Positions 34,759-45,268 of a DNA stretch of 64,000 nucleotides are shown in pieces (positions within the stretch are counted from its first letter, which is position 1; each line of letters starts with the position of its first letter). A program made the position numbers and the translations under genes. This DNA is from Balneolaceae bacterium (GTDB lineage Bacteria > Bacteroidota > Rhodothermia > Balneolales > Balneolaceae), in assembly GCA_020832285.1 (NCBI GenBank), contig JAFIFB010000075.1:1-64000 (forward strand), given 5' to 3'. Under the pieces are notes generated by a model, which worked only from the letters and a program-made list of their open reading frames with translations, had not been told where the DNA came from and did no database searches.

Positions 34759-37700
34759 ATGAACACCAACCAACTCAAAAAATTCGCACAAGAAACCCGA
34801 CGTAAACTTCTGAAGCAGGTGAACGGAAAATTGGAGCATGTGCTTAGTTCAGATAACGGAGCGCTGAGGGATAAAGCCCATGTTTTAAAGGATCTGAAAA
34901 AGGATCTTGACCGATTGGGACGTGAAACGTTGGTAGACAAGGTTGCATATACGTGGTTTAACCGTTTTGTGGCTTTGAGATATATGGATGTGCGGGGATT
35001 TCAGCCATTAGAGATGTCGATTCTCTCCCCGCAAGAGGGACAGGTAAGCCCTCAGATTTTGCAGGAGGCGATGGCGGGGCATATACCCGATGAGCTGAAA
35101 GTTGACCGACAGCAGATTATGGATATCCTCGACGGGAGAACAGCAAGCAGCAATCCCGAAAATGAGGCGTACCGACAGCTACTGGTGGCAAGCTGCAACC
35201 ATCTGCACTCTATTTTTCCCTTTCTTTTTGAGTCGATTGATGACTACACCGAATTGTTGCTGCCCGATGATCTGACAAGTGAGTTCTCTATTATCCATGA
35301 TGTGATTAAGGGGATGACCGAAGAGGATTGCGAACAGGTTGAGATCCTCGGATGGCTGTATCAATTCTACATTTCGGAGAAAAATTATGAGTTGATTAGC
35401 TCTAAAAAGAAATACAAAAAAGAGGATCTTGCCCCAGCTTCCCAGTTATTTACTCCAAAGTGGATTGTACAGTACATGGTAGATAATACGTTGGGACAGA
35501 TTTGGTCTGAAATTAACCCAAACACATCTATTCTGAGTGAATTGGAGTTCTATATCAAACCTGCTTATGAAGAACAGTTGGTCGACAGAGAAAGAAAAAG
35601 TGTTGAGGAGGTCACTTTTTTTGAACCATGTGTTGGTTCAGGACATATTCTCTCATATGCTTTTGATGTTTTCTATAAAATGTATGAAGAGATGGGATAT
35701 AACCCGAGTGATATTCCTACACTGATTCTTACTAAAAATCTCTTTGGAGTGGATATCGATCAGCGTGCAACACAAATTGCGGGATTTGTCTTGATGATGA
35801 AAGCTCGTGAAAAGTCTCGTCGATTCTTTAGAAAACAGGTTCAACCCAATGTTTATTACTATGAAGACTTTAAGGACGACGAGAAATTTAAAAACGCTAC
35901 TACTTTAGGATCATTGGTACAAGTTGCTTCTGAAGAGTATAAAGCTATTTCTGTTGATGGGGACTCAATTTTTGGACATCAGAAGCAAAAACTTAAAGAT
36001 CTATACAAACTTCTTGGACAGAGTTATGATGTGGTCGTTACAAATCCTCCATACATTGGCTCAAAACGAATGGAGCCAAGCCTGAAAAAGTATGTGAATG
36101 AGCATTACGAAGATACGAAATCTGATTTGTTTGCTACGTTTGTGATTCGCTGTCTTGAAATGAGTAATGAAAGAGGGATGACTGGGTATATGACTCCATT
36201 TGTATGGATGTTTATCTCAAGCTATCAAAATTTAAGAGAAGAAGTCATTGATAACCACTTCATTAATAACCTGATTCAACTTGAATACTCAGGCTTTGAT
36301 GGAGCTACAGTTCCTGTTTGTACTTTCACACTGCGTAATGAATACTTAGAGCATTGTGAGGGAAGTTATATTCGATTAAGTGATTTTAAAGGTGCTAAAG
36401 TTCAGGCTCCAAAAACACTCGAAGCCATTAAAAACACTGATTTTGGTTGGTTCTACACTGCCGATCAAAAAGATTTCGAAAAAATTCCTGGGAGTCCGAT
36501 TGGATATTGGGTGAGTAATTACGAATTCGAACTTTATACTAAGGATAATCTAATAAAAAACTATTCCCATCCAGCGAAGGGAATAGACACTGGTGAAAAC
36601 GCTTTTTTCTTAAGGTATTGGTATGAAATACCAAACATTCTTTTTGACAAAAATGATGCAAAAGGAGATTGGGTTCCATACAATAAGGGTGGGGCTTTCA
36701 AAAGATGGTATGGAAATCGTGAATATGCGTTAAGATGGCATGGAGATGGGAAAAAATTAAAATCTCGATTGAGTTGGAAAAAAAGAAAACCGACTCTAAG
36801 AAATAAAAAGCATTGGTTTAAAGAAGGTTTTACTTGGACAACAATTTCATCTGGCGGTTTTTCAGCAAGATACTGTGAGAAAGGGGCTCTTTTTGATAAT
36901 GGCGGTTGCACATTATTTACTGATGAGAACTTAATGATCTTTGGGGCTCTACTTAATTCAAAAATCAGTGATAGATATCTTGAATTTTTGTCACCCACAT
37001 TAAATTTTCAACCCGGTGATATAGGCTCTATCGCATTACATCCTGATTATTTAAAGGCTAATCAAAAGATGGATGTAATAAAGATATGTATAGAAGTTGC
37101 AAAAAATGATTGGAACTCAAGAGAAACCTCATGGGACTTCGAAAAAAACGAACTGATCCGCTTCAACAAAGAAGGCGGCATTGAAACCATTGAAGAAGCC
37201 ACAGATCTCTACAAACAATACTGGACGAATAAGTTCATTCAGCTCCATGAAAATGAAGAAGAGCTGAACCGTCAATTTATTGACATCTACGGTCTGCAGG
37301 ATGAGCTTACCCCCGTTGTGCCGCTAAATGAGATTACAATTTTGCAGGAGGAGTTGGATTCCAAGAAGTTGAAAAAGATTGACAAACAATGGAGAGGAAA
37401 TTCCAATGGTACTAAGCCTGCACTGCCGTTCAAGGATAAGGAAGTGTTTGCGCAGTTTGTTAGTTATGCTGTGGGGTGTATGTTTGGTCGGTACTCTCTG
37501 GATAAAGAGGGGCTGATCCTTGCCAATCAGGGAGAAACACTGGAGGATTACCTTGAGAAAGTTGAGCTTAGTAAACAGGACGTTTCATTTTTACCCGACA
37601 AAGACAACATCATTCCAGTTCTCGATGATGAGTGGTTTGAAGATGATATCGTCACCCGTTTCCACCAGTTTCTGAAGGCAAGCTTCGGGGAAGAACACTT

Positions 37701-38226
37701 TCAGAAAAATATCTCCTTCGTAGAAGAGCAGCTTGGCAACAACCTTCGGAAATATTTCACCAAAGACTTCTATAAAGACCACTACAAGCGATATAACAAA
37801 CGCCCGATCTACTGGAAGTTCTCCTCACCCAAAGGGTACTTCAATGTACTGATCTACATGCACCGCTACACGCCTGATACCCTCAACAATATTCTGAATA
37901 ACTACCTGCGGGAGTTCATCAACAAACTGAGCACCCGCAAAGAGCAGATGCAGCATTTGGAGAATACAGGTTCTGCCTCCGAAAAAGCACAAGCAAGCAA
38001 GGAGATCGACACCATCAACAAGATGCTTGCCGATTGCCAACACTATCAACGCGAGATCCTGTATCCCTTGGCTTCAGAACGCATCGAGATGGACTTGGAT
38101 GATGGGGTGCTGGTTAACTACAATCTGTTCGGAGATGCTGTTGAGGTAATTAATGGGGTGAATGATAAAAAGAAGAAAAAGAAGGTCAAGGAGTTTGATT
38201 GGATTGACTCTTCCAAAATAAGGTGA
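34759..38226 (+). CDS. pglX: BREX-1 adenine-specific DNA methyltransferase PglX
   Basis: About 1155 aa from ATG 34759 (TTG 34753 also possible). SAM-binding FEPCVGSGHILSYAFDVF and catalytic VTNPPYIGSKRM (NPPY near residue 429) identify a gamma-class N6-adenine methyltransferase. Target recognition lies in the section encoded by about 36430-37130, which is visibly more AT-rich than both flanks, consistent with exchange of the specificity domain. The C-terminal part is helical with YNKRPIYWKFSSPKGYFN. In BREX it marks host DNA at a non-palindromic site and is needed for defence. Intact. Confidence 0.95.
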   Translation: MNTNQLKKFAQETRRKLLKQVNGKLEHVLSSDNGALRDKAHVLKDLKKDLDRLGRETLVDKVAYTWFNRFVALRYMDVRGFQPLEMSILSPQEGQVSPQILQEAMAGHIPDELKVDRQQIMDILDGRTASSNPENEAYRQLLVASCNHLHSIFPFLFESIDDYTELLLPDDLTSEFSIIHDVIKGMTEEDCEQVEILGWLYQFYISEKNYELISSKKKYKKEDLAPASQLFTPKWIVQYMVDNTLGQIWSEINPNTSILSELEFYIKPAYEEQLVDRERKSVEEVTFFEPCVGSGHILSYAFDVFYKMYEEMGYNPSDIPTLILTKNLFGVDIDQRATQIAGFVLMMKAREKSRRFFRKQVQPNVYYYEDFKDDEKFKNATTLGSLVQVASEEYKAISVDGDSIFGHQKQKLKDLYKLLGQSYDVVVTNPPYIGSKRMEPSLKKYVNEHYEDTKSDLFATFVIRCLEMSNERGMTGYMTPFVWMFISSYQNLREEVIDNHFINNLIQLEYSGFDGATVPVCTFTLRNEYLEHCEGSYIRLSDFKGAKVQAPKTLEAIKNTDFGWFYTADQKDFEKIPGSPIGYWVSNYEFELYTKDNLIKNYSHPAKGIDTGENAFFLRYWYEIPNILFDKNDAKGDWVPYNKGGAFKRWYGNREYALRWHGDGKKLKSRLSWKKRKPTLRNKKHWFKEGFTWTTISSGGFSARYCEKGALFDNGGCTLFTDENLMIFGALLNSKISDRYLEFLSPTLNFQPGDIGSIALHPDYLKANQKMDVIKICIEVAKNDWNSRETSWDFEKNELIRFNKEGGIETIEEATDLYKQYWTNKFIQLHENEEELNRQFIDIYGLQDELTPVVPLNEITILQEELDSKKLKKIDKQWRGNSNGTKPALPFKDKEVFAQFVSYAVGCMFGRYSLDKEGLILANQGETLEDYLEKVELSKQDVSFLPDKDNIIPVLDDEWFEDDIVTRFHQFLKASFGEEHFQKNISFVEEQLGNNLRKYFTKDFYKDHYKRYNKRPIYWKFSSPKGYFNVLIYMHRYTPDTLNNILNNYLREFINKLSTRKEQMQHLENTGSASEKAQASKEIDTINKMLADCQHYQREILYPLASERIEMDLDDGVLVNYNLFGDAVEVINGVNDKKKKKKVKEFDWIDSSKIR

Positions 38227-38233
38227 GGAAGCT

Positions 38234-39928
38234 ATGAATCGTGAACAATTAGAACAGATGGTAAAAGCAGGAGAATCTAATCATATTGAATACAAAGAGT
38301 GTGGTAACCGTGTACCCGATTCATTCTATGAAACAGTTGTTAGTTTCTCCAACACAGATGGCGGCACCATTTTACTTGGGGTAGACGATGATAAAAACAT
38401 TAAAGGAGTTAAAGCTGGTAAAGAAGAGAAGATCAAGACAGATGTAATAACTGCGCTTAATTCGCCTGACTGTATTAGCCCACCAATTTTTGTTGATCCT
38501 ATTATTCATAATATAGATGGAAATTCACTTATTTCGGTATATATCCCTTCAAGTTCTCAAGTCCATAAACATGGAGAAAATATATACGTTCGTGACCATG
38601 AAAGTGATATAGATATCACGAACAATCAAAAGCGTCTGAGTGAACTTTACAACAGAAAACGCACCCAATTTACTGAGTCGAATATCTATCCAAACCTTTC
38701 AATGGCTGATTTGGATGAAGCTCTCTTCGAAAAAGCCAGAAAGTTAATTAAGGCAAATAAAAGTGATCACCCATGGCTTTATCTTGAAAACGAAGAATTA
38801 CTTCGTGAATCCATTCTTTATCGGAAGGATTATCAAACAGGTAAGGAGGGATTAACCCTTGCATCCGCACTCATTTTTGGCAAAGATATTACAATCCAAA
38901 GCTTATTACCCGCATACAAAGTTGAAGCAATGGTGCGGATTGAAAATGTAGATCGATGGGATGATCGTTTAACTCTCCGCACCAATCTTATTGATACCTA
39001 TCAGCAACTAAAAGCATTTGTTTACAAACATCTTCCTGAAAAGTTTTACTTAGAGGGAGATCAAAGAGTTGATCTTAGAGATAAGGTATTTCGCGAAGTG
39101 ATTGGCAACGCCATTGTGCACCGTGAATACACCAGTGCTCTATCTACTGACTTAATTATTGGTAGAAATAAAGTATTAATAACAAATCCCAACAAAGCTC
39201 TTTTCCACGGTCCAATTGACCCTTTATCTTTCAATCCATATCCCAAAAACCCAAACATTCGTAAATTTTTCACTTCTTTTGGATGGACTGATGAAATTGG
39301 ATCGGGTATTAGAAATACTAATAAATGGTTACCAAGGTACATACCGAATTCAAAACCAGTTTTTATTGAAAATGATGTTTTCAAAACAGTAATACCACTA
39401 AAAGTAGAGGCATTAGGAAACTTTGCTGAATCATTTAGAAAATGGCTACAATTATCTGATGATTACGATGAGCACATATCGGAAGGGTTACAAAATATTC
39501 CACTTCCCACATCTTTGGCTGATGCATCATTTAAAGAAGTACTAACACATTTGGTACCAAGTTGGACCAAAGTTGGTACCAAGCTAAAGCGCCTTGATTG
39601 GGCTAATAACGAGATTTCAAGCAAAGATGAAGTTCAAAAGGTATCAAGCTGGTACCAGGATGGTACCAAGCTGTTACACAAAAAAACAGTTTACTTGATA
39701 CAGATTCTAACCCTTGCATCTAAAGCAATTTCATTAGATGACATGATGAATGCCATTGGATATAAAAACCGTGCTTCTTTTCGGAAAAATTATTTGGATG
39801 CTTTAGAAAGTGTTGAACTTGTAACCAAAACAATTCCAGACAAACCAAATTCACCAGATCAAAAATATGCAGTTACTGAGAAAGGGAAGCTGTTTTTAGC
39901 TGGTTACAATTTTGAGCTCAATGAATAA
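38234..39928 (+). CDS. AlbA_2 plus GHKL-type ATPase domain protein
   Basis: 564 aa. N-terminal AlbA_2/Schlafen-like domain (about 10-130): ESNHIEYKECGNRVPD, FSNTDGGTILLGVDDD, and VHKHGENIYVRD. Then a HATPase_c_4 region with VIGNAIVHREYTSA and WTDEIGSGIRNTNKW, which approaches GHKL N and G boxes. The C-terminus holds short tandem repeats around WTKVGTKL/WYQDGTKLL and a winged helix. GAGGAAG precedes ATG 38234, a good Shine-Dalgarno. More AT-rich than the core BREX genes. It ends 8 bp inside pglZ, so it is translated with it. Probably a regulator or accessory. Confidence 0.85.
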   Translation: MNREQLEQMVKAGESNHIEYKECGNRVPDSFYETVVSFSNTDGGTILLGVDDDKNIKGVKAGKEEKIKTDVITALNSPDCISPPIFVDPIIHNIDGNSLISVYIPSSSQVHKHGENIYVRDHESDIDITNNQKRLSELYNRKRTQFTESNIYPNLSMADLDEALFEKARKLIKANKSDHPWLYLENEELLRESILYRKDYQTGKEGLTLASALIFGKDITIQSLLPAYKVEAMVRIENVDRWDDRLTLRTNLIDTYQQLKAFVYKHLPEKFYLEGDQRVDLRDKVFREVIGNAIVHREYTSALSTDLIIGRNKVLITNPNKALFHGPIDPLSFNPYPKNPNIRKFFTSFGWTDEIGSGIRNTNKWLPRYIPNSKPVFIENDVFKTVIPLKVEALGNFAESFRKWLQLSDDYDEHISEGLQNIPLPTSLADASFKEVLTHLVPSWTKVGTKLKRLDWANNEISSKDEVQKVSSWYQDGTKLLHKKTVYLIQILTLASKAISLDDMMNAIGYKNRASFRKNYLDALESVELVTKTIPDKPNSPDQKYAVTEKGKLFLAGYNFELNE

Positions 39929-42422
39929 AATCCAACAATCCATAGAGATGCTACTTCAGAAACATCGCATCCTTTTATGGTACGATGCAGAACAATCGTT
40001 TGCGGAAGAGTTTGAATCGCTTGACTTAGATGAAGCCACAAAGCTTGAAGTAAATGGCAACGAATTCGAAACCAAGGTTCGGGTTCTTCACCAGGAGCCT
40101 GATCAAAAATTTCTTCTCTACCTCCCTAAAGAGAAGCCTGATGATGAAGAGAATTGGTTGCTGGATATTGAACTCGCACACCATGTGTATCATACCGATC
40201 AAGAGGCACTCTACCTGCAGGAGGTTGGGTTAGGGTATCATTATAAACAGTGGCTCAGCCAACATGTTGAGTTTTTTAAAAACAAGGAGCGGGTTGCTGC
40301 ATTTAAAGATATAGCACGCGAAGAAGATGGAGATCATCTGCTCTCTCTTAAATTGATTCAGGTAGTTTTTGGGGCAGAAACCCTGTCATTCGACCTCTTT
40401 TTAAGAAACTATGCATCTGCAAATGTTCACGATCAAGAGGATTCCATCAACCGGGAATTGGATCGGTTTCAGCTTACAGAGCTCTTTTGGGAGGAAGTAT
40501 CAAAACGGTACGGTTATACTCATGATGAACCGGTGATTTACGATTTTCTTCTCGAAGCTTTTCAGAAGAATTATACTCCATTGCGGTCGCAGTCTGTAGT
40601 TAACCGGGAAACAGGTGTGCTATTATCTTCATGGAAAGACACTCTTTCATTTCAGGAAGATTTTAAAACCATATCCAATCGAATACAGAAGGATCTCCAA
40701 ATAGAAGACACATTAAACAGTGCATCACTTGATGAAATTGTTGGTGATGACCTGTTTGAATTGATAGATCAGCGAGTTATTTCCGAGCTTATTCGTGGCA
40801 TTTTGGATGGCAGTATCGACCAGCAGCGGTTAGAATCCGTCATCAAAAAGCGTGAATCCCTCTACTGGTATGATCGATATGTGCAATTTTATGATGCCTT
40901 GCGGGTTGGTTTTAATCTGCTTGAGACCATACGGAATACAGAAAAAATTGAGATCCCAACATTTGAAGAAGGGGTAGAAAACTACACTCAAAAATGGTAT
41001 CAGGTAGATCAAAACTACAGGCTATTTATTCAATATTACCGGGAAACCAATCAGAATAATGTACTCAACCCTCTCTATGGAGAAGTAAACAAAGCCTACA
41101 GCAATAACTGGCTGCTAAAACTGAGTGATCAATGGCAGAAAACTCTTGATCGTCAAAATACATGGACAAAACATTACCGCACCCAAACCAATTTTTTCAA
41201 GTATCAAGTCAAGCCATTTTTAAGCAAAAAAACTCGTCTCTTTGTAATTGTATCTGATGCGCTTCGATATGAATGTGGAGTATCATTCCACCAACAGATG
41301 CTGAAAGAGAATCGCTTTGAAAGTGATCTCGAATATCAGATTACTCCTTTGCCTTCTTTTACTCAGTTAGGAATGGCTTCTCTTTTACCGCATAAAGAGC
41401 TTTCTTTTGGAAAAGGTGACGATATCTTAGCTGATGGCAAGAGTACAAAAGGACTTCACGCAAGAAGGAAAGTACTGCAGGAGAATACCGATGTAAATGC
41501 AACTGCAGTTCTTGCAGAGGAACTTATGAAAATGGCATCAAAAAGTGAGGAAGCCCGAGAGTTGGTTTCCGGTCACGATTTGATCTATATCTATCACAAT
41601 CGAATTGACAAGCTTGGGGATGATAAGAGTTCCGAAGAAAAAGTGATTGAAGGTGTTCGGGATGAGATTCAATTTTTAATCGATCTCATAAAAAAAGTGA
41701 CCAACATGGGAGGATACAATCTCATTGTTACGGCAGACCACGGGTTTATCTATCAAAATGACCCCATTGATGAGAGTGACTTTGCCGATGCGGATGTTAA
41801 TGGCGATATAATAAAATCTAACCGGCGCTTTGTGTTGGGGCACAATCTTACTCACAAAGATAATGTTATGCCATTTAGCTGTAACGATCTTGGAATAGGT
41901 GGAAACCTACAGGTATTAATTCCTAAAAGTATAAACCGGCTACGGGTTCAGGGTGCAGGTTCCCGATTTGTACATGGCGGTGCCACTTTGCAGGAATTGA
42001 TCACACCCATAATTAAAGTGAAGAAGAAACGAGAGGATACAGTAAAATTTGTAGATGTTGATGTACTGAATAAACGTAATAACAAAATCTCTACAAATAT
42101 CCAGCGAGTCAGTTTTTATCAGTTGGAGCCTGTTGGTGAGCAAATTCTGCCCCGAACATTAAAGATCCAGTTTAAATCGAAAGATGGAAATTCGCTTAGT
42201 GATGTATTTACGTACACGTTCGATTCCGACACTCAGAGCTCCAAAGACAGGGAAGTTATCCATCGATTTCAGCTTTCGAGCAAGGCAAGTAATTACCACA
42301 GTAATGAAGAGGTTTACCTTGTTCTCGAAGTACAGGTTGAGGGCAGCAACAAATGGAGAGAGTACAACAAATATCCGTATGAGATTAAAATTTCATTCAC
42401 CAACGATTTTGAAGATTTTTAG
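39921..42422 (+). CDS. pglZ: BREX phosphatase-domain protein PglZ
   Basis: About 833 aa from ATG 39921, inside the end of the previous gene. PglZ domain (alkaline phosphatase superfamily) at about 435-690 with LFVIVSDALRYECGVSF, TPLPSFTQLGMASLLP, and NLIVTADHGFIYQ, giving the Asp, Thr/Ser and Asp-His metal ligands. The N-terminal half is helical, as usual. A core BREX protein; homologues show metal-dependent nuclease or phosphodiesterase activity. brxL starts 3 bp later. Confidence 0.95.
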   Translation: MNKIQQSIEMLLQKHRILLWYDAEQSFAEEFESLDLDEATKLEVNGNEFETKVRVLHQEPDQKFLLYLPKEKPDDEENWLLDIELAHHVYHTDQEALYLQEVGLGYHYKQWLSQHVEFFKNKERVAAFKDIAREEDGDHLLSLKLIQVVFGAETLSFDLFLRNYASANVHDQEDSINRELDRFQLTELFWEEVSKRYGYTHDEPVIYDFLLEAFQKNYTPLRSQSVVNRETGVLLSSWKDTLSFQEDFKTISNRIQKDLQIEDTLNSASLDEIVGDDLFELIDQRVISELIRGILDGSIDQQRLESVIKKRESLYWYDRYVQFYDALRVGFNLLETIRNTEKIEIPTFEEGVENYTQKWYQVDQNYRLFIQYYRETNQNNVLNPLYGEVNKAYSNNWLLKLSDQWQKTLDRQNTWTKHYRTQTNFFKYQVKPFLSKKTRLFVIVSDALRYECGVSFHQQMLKENRFESDLEYQITPLPSFTQLGMASLLPHKELSFGKGDDILADGKSTKGLHARRKVLQENTDVNATAVLAEELMKMASKSEEARELVSGHDLIYIYHNRIDKLGDDKSSEEKVIEGVRDEIQFLIDLIKKVTNMGGYNLIVTADHGFIYQNDPIDESDFADADVNGDIIKSNRRFVLGHNLTHKDNVMPFSCNDLGIGGNLQVLIPKSINRLRVQGAGSRFVHGGATLQELITPIIKVKKKREDTVKFVDVDVLNKRNNKISTNIQRVSFYQLEPVGEQILPRTLKIQFKSKDGNSLSDVFTYTFDSDTQSSKDREVIHRFQLSSKASNYHSNEEVYLVLEVQVEGSNKWREYNKYPYEIKISFTNDFEDF

Positions 42423-42425
42423 GCT

Positions 42426-44471
42426 ATGAAAGAACTCAATGAAAAAATTAATGAGCACTTTGCAGGAAAGGTTGTTCGAAAAGATCTGACAAATCTGATA
42501 AAAGGAAATGCAAGCATTCCCACGTATGTCCTGGAATATCTGCTGGGTCAATATGCCGCTACGGATGATGAAGAGACTATAAAAGAAGGGGTTGAGACTG
42601 TAAAGAGTATCATCACCAAACACTTTGTACACCGGGATGAAGCTCAGGTTATCAAATCTACTGTTCGGGAGCGCGGATCACACAGAATCATCGATAAAGT
42701 AGCTGTAAAACTGAATGACAAAAAAGATATTTATGAAGCTTCTTTTGGTAATCTTGGACTGAATAAAGTTCCTATCCATGATTCTTTCGTGAAAAAGCAC
42801 CCTAAGTTATTGTCAGGCGGGGTATGGTGTATTATTACGTTGGGTTACCAGCCATCAGAGGAACGTGATTCTATCCCCTGGACGATAGAAAAGCTTAAAC
42901 CTATTCAAATCTCAGGGATTGATCTTGAAGATTACAAACAGCTTCGAAAAGAATTTACAAAAGATGAATGGGTGAATTTATTAATGCAATCCATTGGATT
43001 GAACCCTGAAGAGTTTTCAGATCGGTCAAAGCTACTCCAGCTAACACGCCTGGTTCCATTTGCAGAAAAGAATTATAACCTGATTGAGTTGGGTCCAAAG
43101 GGAACCGGAAAGTCTCACCTCTATTCTGAACTGTCTCCCCATGGAATTCTGATTTCAGGAGGTGAAGTATCTAAAGCCAAACTTTTTGTAAATAACAGTA
43201 CAGGAGAAATAGGGCTCGTAGGTTATTGGGATGTGGTTGCCTATGATGAGTTTGCAGGAAAAACGAAACGCACAGATCGTGGTTTGGTTGATATCCTGAA
43301 GAACTATATGGCGAATAAAAACTTCTCGCGAGGTACACAGGTCTATCAGGCAGAAGCTTCTATGGTATATGTGGGAAATACAGACCATTCGGTTCCCTAT
43401 ATGCTCAAACACACAGATCTGTTTGATGCCCTGCCAAAAGATTATTACGATTCTGCATTTTTAGATCGGATTCACTGTTATCTACCAGGATGGGAAGTGC
43501 AAAAACTAAGAAACGAGATGTTTACTGATGATTATGGATTCATCGTTGACTATCTCGCAGAGGTGTTGAAAGAGCTTCGTAAAGAAGACTACATGAAATC
43601 GTATCAGAAGTATTTCGACCTTTCGGAAAGTATAACAACGAGAGACAAAACATCCATTGAAAAGACGTTTTCTGGTTTGGTGAAGGTAATTTATCCCCAT
43701 GGAGAGTTTAGCGCTTCAGAAGCCCGTCAGCTAATTGACTTTGCCATAGAGGGACGGAAACGAGTGAAAAATCAGCTACGGAAAATGGACGAAACCTTTA
43801 ATGATGAGGTTGTTCACTTTCAATTTAACACAAAGGATGGAAAATCTCACAAAGTAGAAACACTGGAGGTGATTGAGTATGGAGATCCCAAATTGGATAT
43901 TCCTGCTGGCGGAGAAGACAGCGGGAATGGTAAATTAATCGCTAATAAAGATGTCACGTCAGATTCAATTAATGAGGAACCCAAGAAAAAGGAACTGAAA
44001 GAAGGGCAGAAAATCATACGGGAGAACCAGACAGGAATCAGTTATAAAAAGCTGTTTGGTGATTATTTAGAAGATGCTACTGAAATTGAGGTGATTGATC
44101 CATATATCCGTCTTCCCCATCAGATGAAAAATTTTATGGAGTTGGCTCGACTTATTGCAGAGCAAAAACAACCTGATGAAGAAGTAAGCATTCACCTGAA
44201 GACCAACAATAACGAAGAGTACATCTCAAATTCTAAGGAAGCATTTTCAGACATGATGGATTCTTTAGAGCCGATTGGCATCAAGTTTACCTATGAGTTT
44301 GATGAAGATCTCCATGATCGATCTATCAATCTAAATAATGGGTGGAAAATCCTATTAGGAAGAGGACTCGACATTTTCCAAAAAACCAATGGATGGTTCG
44401 ATATTGCCGATCACTATCAGGAAGTACGCAAATGTAAGGGTTGTGAGGTTACTTTTTTGAAGGAGGTTTAA
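42426..44471 (+). CDS. brxL: BREX Lon-like AAA+ protein BrxL
   Basis: 681 aa, the normal BrxL size. Walker A GPKGTGKSHLY near residue 223, then SPHGILISGGEVSKAKLFVN and VVAYDEFAG (Walker B). A C-terminal Lon-protease-like part follows after a linker near 500-545. BrxL assembles on DNA as a hexameric ring in characterised systems, and its presence, not PglW or BrxHI, marks this as type 1 BREX. The next gene starts 3 bp downstream. Confidence 0.95.
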   Translation: MKELNEKINEHFAGKVVRKDLTNLIKGNASIPTYVLEYLLGQYAATDDEETIKEGVETVKSIITKHFVHRDEAQVIKSTVRERGSHRIIDKVAVKLNDKKDIYEASFGNLGLNKVPIHDSFVKKHPKLLSGGVWCIITLGYQPSEERDSIPWTIEKLKPIQISGIDLEDYKQLRKEFTKDEWVNLLMQSIGLNPEEFSDRSKLLQLTRLVPFAEKNYNLIELGPKGTGKSHLYSELSPHGILISGGEVSKAKLFVNNSTGEIGLVGYWDVVAYDEFAGKTKRTDRGLVDILKNYMANKNFSRGTQVYQAEASMVYVGNTDHSVPYMLKHTDLFDALPKDYYDSAFLDRIHCYLPGWEVQKLRNEMFTDDYGFIVDYLAEVLKELRKEDYMKSYQKYFDLSESITTRDKTSIEKTFSGLVKVIYPHGEFSASEARQLIDFAIEGRKRVKNQLRKMDETFNDEVVHFQFNTKDGKSHKVETLEVIEYGDPKLDIPAGGEDSGNGKLIANKDVTSDSINEEPKKKELKEGQKIIRENQTGISYKKLFGDYLEDATEIEVIDPYIRLPHQMKNFMELARLIAEQKQPDEEVSIHLKTNNNEEYISNSKEAFSDMMDSLEPIGIKFTYEFDEDLHDRSINLNNGWKILLGRGLDIFQKTNGWFDIADHYQEVRKCKGCEVTFLKEV

Positions 44472-44474
44472 AAA

Positions 44475-45245
44475 ATGCTAATAGAAAATCCCATACCAGA
44501 TGACTGGAAAGCTCTTCAAGAGAGTATTAAGAATATTTTTCAAGAAATTGGTTACAGTGCAGAAACCGAAAAAAATATACTAACTCCACGAGGAAATGTA
44601 AAAGTGGATGTTTATGCAATTGATAAAAGCAATGTTGATGAAATCAAATATGTGATAGAGTGCAAAAATTGGAATAGCAGAATTCCACAGTCAATTGTTC
44701 ACAGTTTTATGACACTAATGAACGAAACGGGTTGTAATAAAGGAATAATTGTTTCAAAGAAAGGACTTCAAAAAGGTGCACGTGAATATATCAAGAATAC
44801 AAACATAATTGGTCTTTCATTTACTGAATTTCAGCTACATTACTATGATATGTGGTATAAAATGAAATTTTCATCAAAATTAGATGAAGTATCTGATTCC
44901 TTAATTCAATATGTAGAACCATTCAACTCCCGAAGGACTAAAGAAACCGAAAAATTATCGCTAAAAAAGCAGACAAGTTTGATAAGACAGGTTAATAAAT
45001 ACGAACTATTTGGAATAATAGTAAATAATTTAGTTGTAAGAAGATTATATGTAACTGAAAAAAAAAGGTATAGTCCTGATGATGCTCTTTCTCTAAAAAT
45101 GAATTTAGAGAATAGCTTGCAAGGAAGTTACAGGTTTAAATCGGAATTTTTGAGAGACTTTCTCGATGAGTTAACTGAATTAATTTATCGAATTACTACA
45201 GAATTTGACTCAATATTTGCAAGAAATATTTTTCCTGAAAAATAA
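44475..45245 (+). CDS. Mrr-type restriction endonuclease-like protein
   Basis: 256 aa. N-terminal Mrr_cat PD-(D/E)XK fold: D45 in VKVDVYA, E62 and K64 in YVIECKNW, then a Gln-containing helix and GIIVSKKGLQKGA. The C-terminal 130 residues are unrecognised. Begins 3 bp after brxL, so it is the last gene of the operon. Mrr-type enzymes often cut modified DNA; here it could complement BREX against phages with modified genomes, like BrxU in other BREX loci, but the folds differ. AT-rich compared with brxL. Confidence 0.85.
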   Translation: MLIENPIPDDWKALQESIKNIFQEIGYSAETEKNILTPRGNVKVDVYAIDKSNVDEIKYVIECKNWNSRIPQSIVHSFMTLMNETGCNKGIIVSKKGLQKGAREYIKNTNIIGLSFTEFQLHYYDMWYKMKFSSKLDEVSDSLIQYVEPFNSRRTKETEKLSLKKQTSLIRQVNKYELFGIIVNNLVVRRLYVTEKKRYSPDDALSLKMNLENSLQGSYRFKSEFLRDFLDELTELIYRITTEFDSIFARNIFPEK

Positions 45246-45268
45246 TCACTTTATATAATTCTATGAGA

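Noticed and set aside
39545-39680. Possible CRISPR-like repeats
   Set aside because: The repeats are short, irregular and in frame within a protein-coding gene; there are no spacers and no cas genes in the window.
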